Part shown: positions 63,197 to 64,000 of the stretch, piece after piece
How the letters are laid out: every line of letters begins with the position of its first letter
Numbering within the stretch: position 1 is the stretch's first letter
Assembly (NCBI RefSeq): GCF_030014955.1
Contig: NZ_JAGRPV010000001.1
Location: forward strand, 5,766,001 to 5,830,000
Origin: Cohnella hashimotonis
GTDB taxonomy: Bacteria > Bacillota > Bacilli > Paenibacillales > Paenibacillaceae
Direction: 5' to 3'
DNA: 64,000 nt
Program-made: the position numbers and the translations under genes
Notes under the pieces: model-generated
What the model was told of the DNA's origin: nothing
Database searches by the model: none
What the model saw: the letters and a program-made list of their open reading frames with translations, nothing else

Positions 63197-64000
63197 TTAT
63201 TTGCTGCCGGCATGCGCGGCCTTGAGCGCGTCGAGATTTTTGGCAATCGCGTCTTTGGCGGTCGTCTTGCCGGTCCATACGTCTCCCAGAATCGAGCCGA
63301 GCAAGGTGTTGAAGTCCGTGGTGTGATTCGTGTAGAACCAGGAGGCCGGTCTCGCTGCGGACGATTGCGCGTAATCGACGACTGCGGACTTGTATTCTTC
63401 ATATGGAGGGAAGTTCGGATTGTCGACCCATTTGTGGGTAAGAGTCTCGTCCTTATACCACTTCTCGAGCGTCGGCATCCAGATGCCCGAGCTGATCAGT
63501 CCCCAGTTGTTTTCCTCGGAGTTGTACCATTTGAGCCATTCCATCGCTTCTGCCGGGTGCTTGGTCTGGGAGAATACGACGTTGGCGCCGCCCGTGTTGA
63601 GCGTCACTTTTTCCTTCATGTAAGGCAGCACGGCCACGCCGTATTTGAGGCCGCCTTCCTTGGCCGTGTTGAGGCTGGTGCCGACGTTCCAGGCGCCGTT
63701 CGTCGCCATGGCGACCGTGCCTGCGATAATGGTGCGCTGAATGCCGTCATCGGTCTGGCCGACGGACAGCGGCGCGACATGATCCTTGAGGTACAGATCC
63801 GCGACGCGCTGAATCGCTTCGGCGCTGGCGTCCTCTCCGATTTTCACCTCGGTGCCGTCCGCGGAATAGAAGCCGCCGCCATTGCTGAGCGTCCACGTTT
63901 CGAGCTGCCAAGGGAGGTTTTCGACGGATGCGCCATACTGCATGATGCCGTCCTTATCGAAGCCTTCTTCGCCGGGATGCTTGCCCTTCTTGTCGTTCGT
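63197..64000 (-). CDS. Sugar ABC transporter substrate-binding protein (5' end outside window)
   Basis: The frame is open to the window edge, so the signal sequence is missing; the ATG at 63943 is internal. The visible 267 residues match the C-terminal half of SBP_bac_1 proteins: AGTVAMATNGAWNVGTSL, VNTGG-like TLNTGGANVVFSQTKHPAEA and AMEWLKWYNSEENNWG. It is followed by the hairpin and two permeases in standard order. The ligand is probably an arabinose-containing oligosaccharide, judging by GH127 (inference). Confidence 0.9.
   Translation of the reverse strand, partial: TNDKKGKHPGEEGFDKDGIMQYGASVENLPWQLETWTLSNGGGFYSADGTEVKIGEDASAEAIQRVADLYLKDHVAPLSVGQTDDGIQRTIIAGTVAMATNGAWNVGTSLNTAKEGGLKYGVAVLPYMKEKVTLNTGGANVVFSQTKHPAEAMEWLKWYNSEENNWGLISSGIWMPTLEKWYKDETLTHKWVDNPNFPPYEEYKSAVVDYAQSSAARPASWFYTNHTTDFNTLLGSILGDVWTGKTTAKDAIAKNLDALKAAHAGSK

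Overview
The window looks like part of a Paenibacillaceae chromosome (Paenibacillus or Cohnella type). The signs are strong AAGGAGG-type ribosome-binding sites, many AraC/YesN-type regulators, CUT1 sugar ABC transporters encoded without their own ATPase, an ECF sigma/anti-sigma pair, a copper-amine-oxidase-type stalk domain and S-layer-homology-like repeats. No rRNA or tRNA gene, CRISPR array or intact insertion sequence was seen. The genus is an inference from gene content.

Region 1 (1-3165) is visibly A+T-rich, unlike everything to its right. It holds three tightly packed genes: the C-terminal part of a GHKL ATPase/histidine kinase cut by the window start, a response regulator, and a protein with a caspase/CHAT-like His-Cys pair. 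They end at a perfect 15-bp hairpin. This is the best candidate in the window for an undescribed system: a two-component pathway wired to a protease-like effector, possibly for defence.

Region 2 (3.2-24 kb) is a mosaic of small accessory genes: a DUF2075 ATPase coupled to a MazG-type pyrophosphohydrolase, an ECF sigma/anti-sigma pair, lipoproteins, an LRR surface protein, a TetR gene with a clear promoter/operator, a DUF4097 protein, a RibD/DHFR-like reductase, immunity-type proteins (DUF2314/DUF2185, a barstar-like domain and three unrecognised genes), a methyltransferase, a DinB protein, an RCC1-repeat protein, a leader peptide followed by two terminators, and a DUF2791 ATPase fused to a broken GNAT gene. 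Several short 3'-end gene remnants show that genes have been lost or replaced here.

Region 3 (24.2-41.8 kb) is a rhamnogalacturonan/pectin utilisation locus. One minus-strand operon encodes CE8 pectinesterase, an alpha/beta-hydrolase esterase, GH105, GH43 and a rhamnogalacturonan-acetylesterase-like SGNH protein with SLH-like repeats. A second carries GH43 and GH28. A cupin-AraC activator, a membrane-bound AraC regulator and a permease-permease-binding protein transporter accompany them. The enzymes lack signal peptides, so oligosaccharides are probably imported and then trimmed in the cytoplasm.

Region 4 (42.1-56.2 kb) handles other plant-glycan side chains: GH36 alpha-galactosidase, an AraC regulator, a GH78 rhamnosidase-type enzyme, an exported barrel protein with two inserted modules, a second ABC transporter and a GH95 alpha-fucosidase. 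The GH95 3' end and terminator are partly duplicated after the GH36 gene. Region 5 (56.3-64 kb) has a cupin protein, repeat-rich intergenic DNA, an exported propeller-like protein, two small proteins and a GH127 beta-L-arabinofuranosidase with a third ABC transporter that runs off the window end. Together regions 3-5 suggest import and intracellular breakdown of pectin fragments, with cre-like sites suggesting catabolite control.
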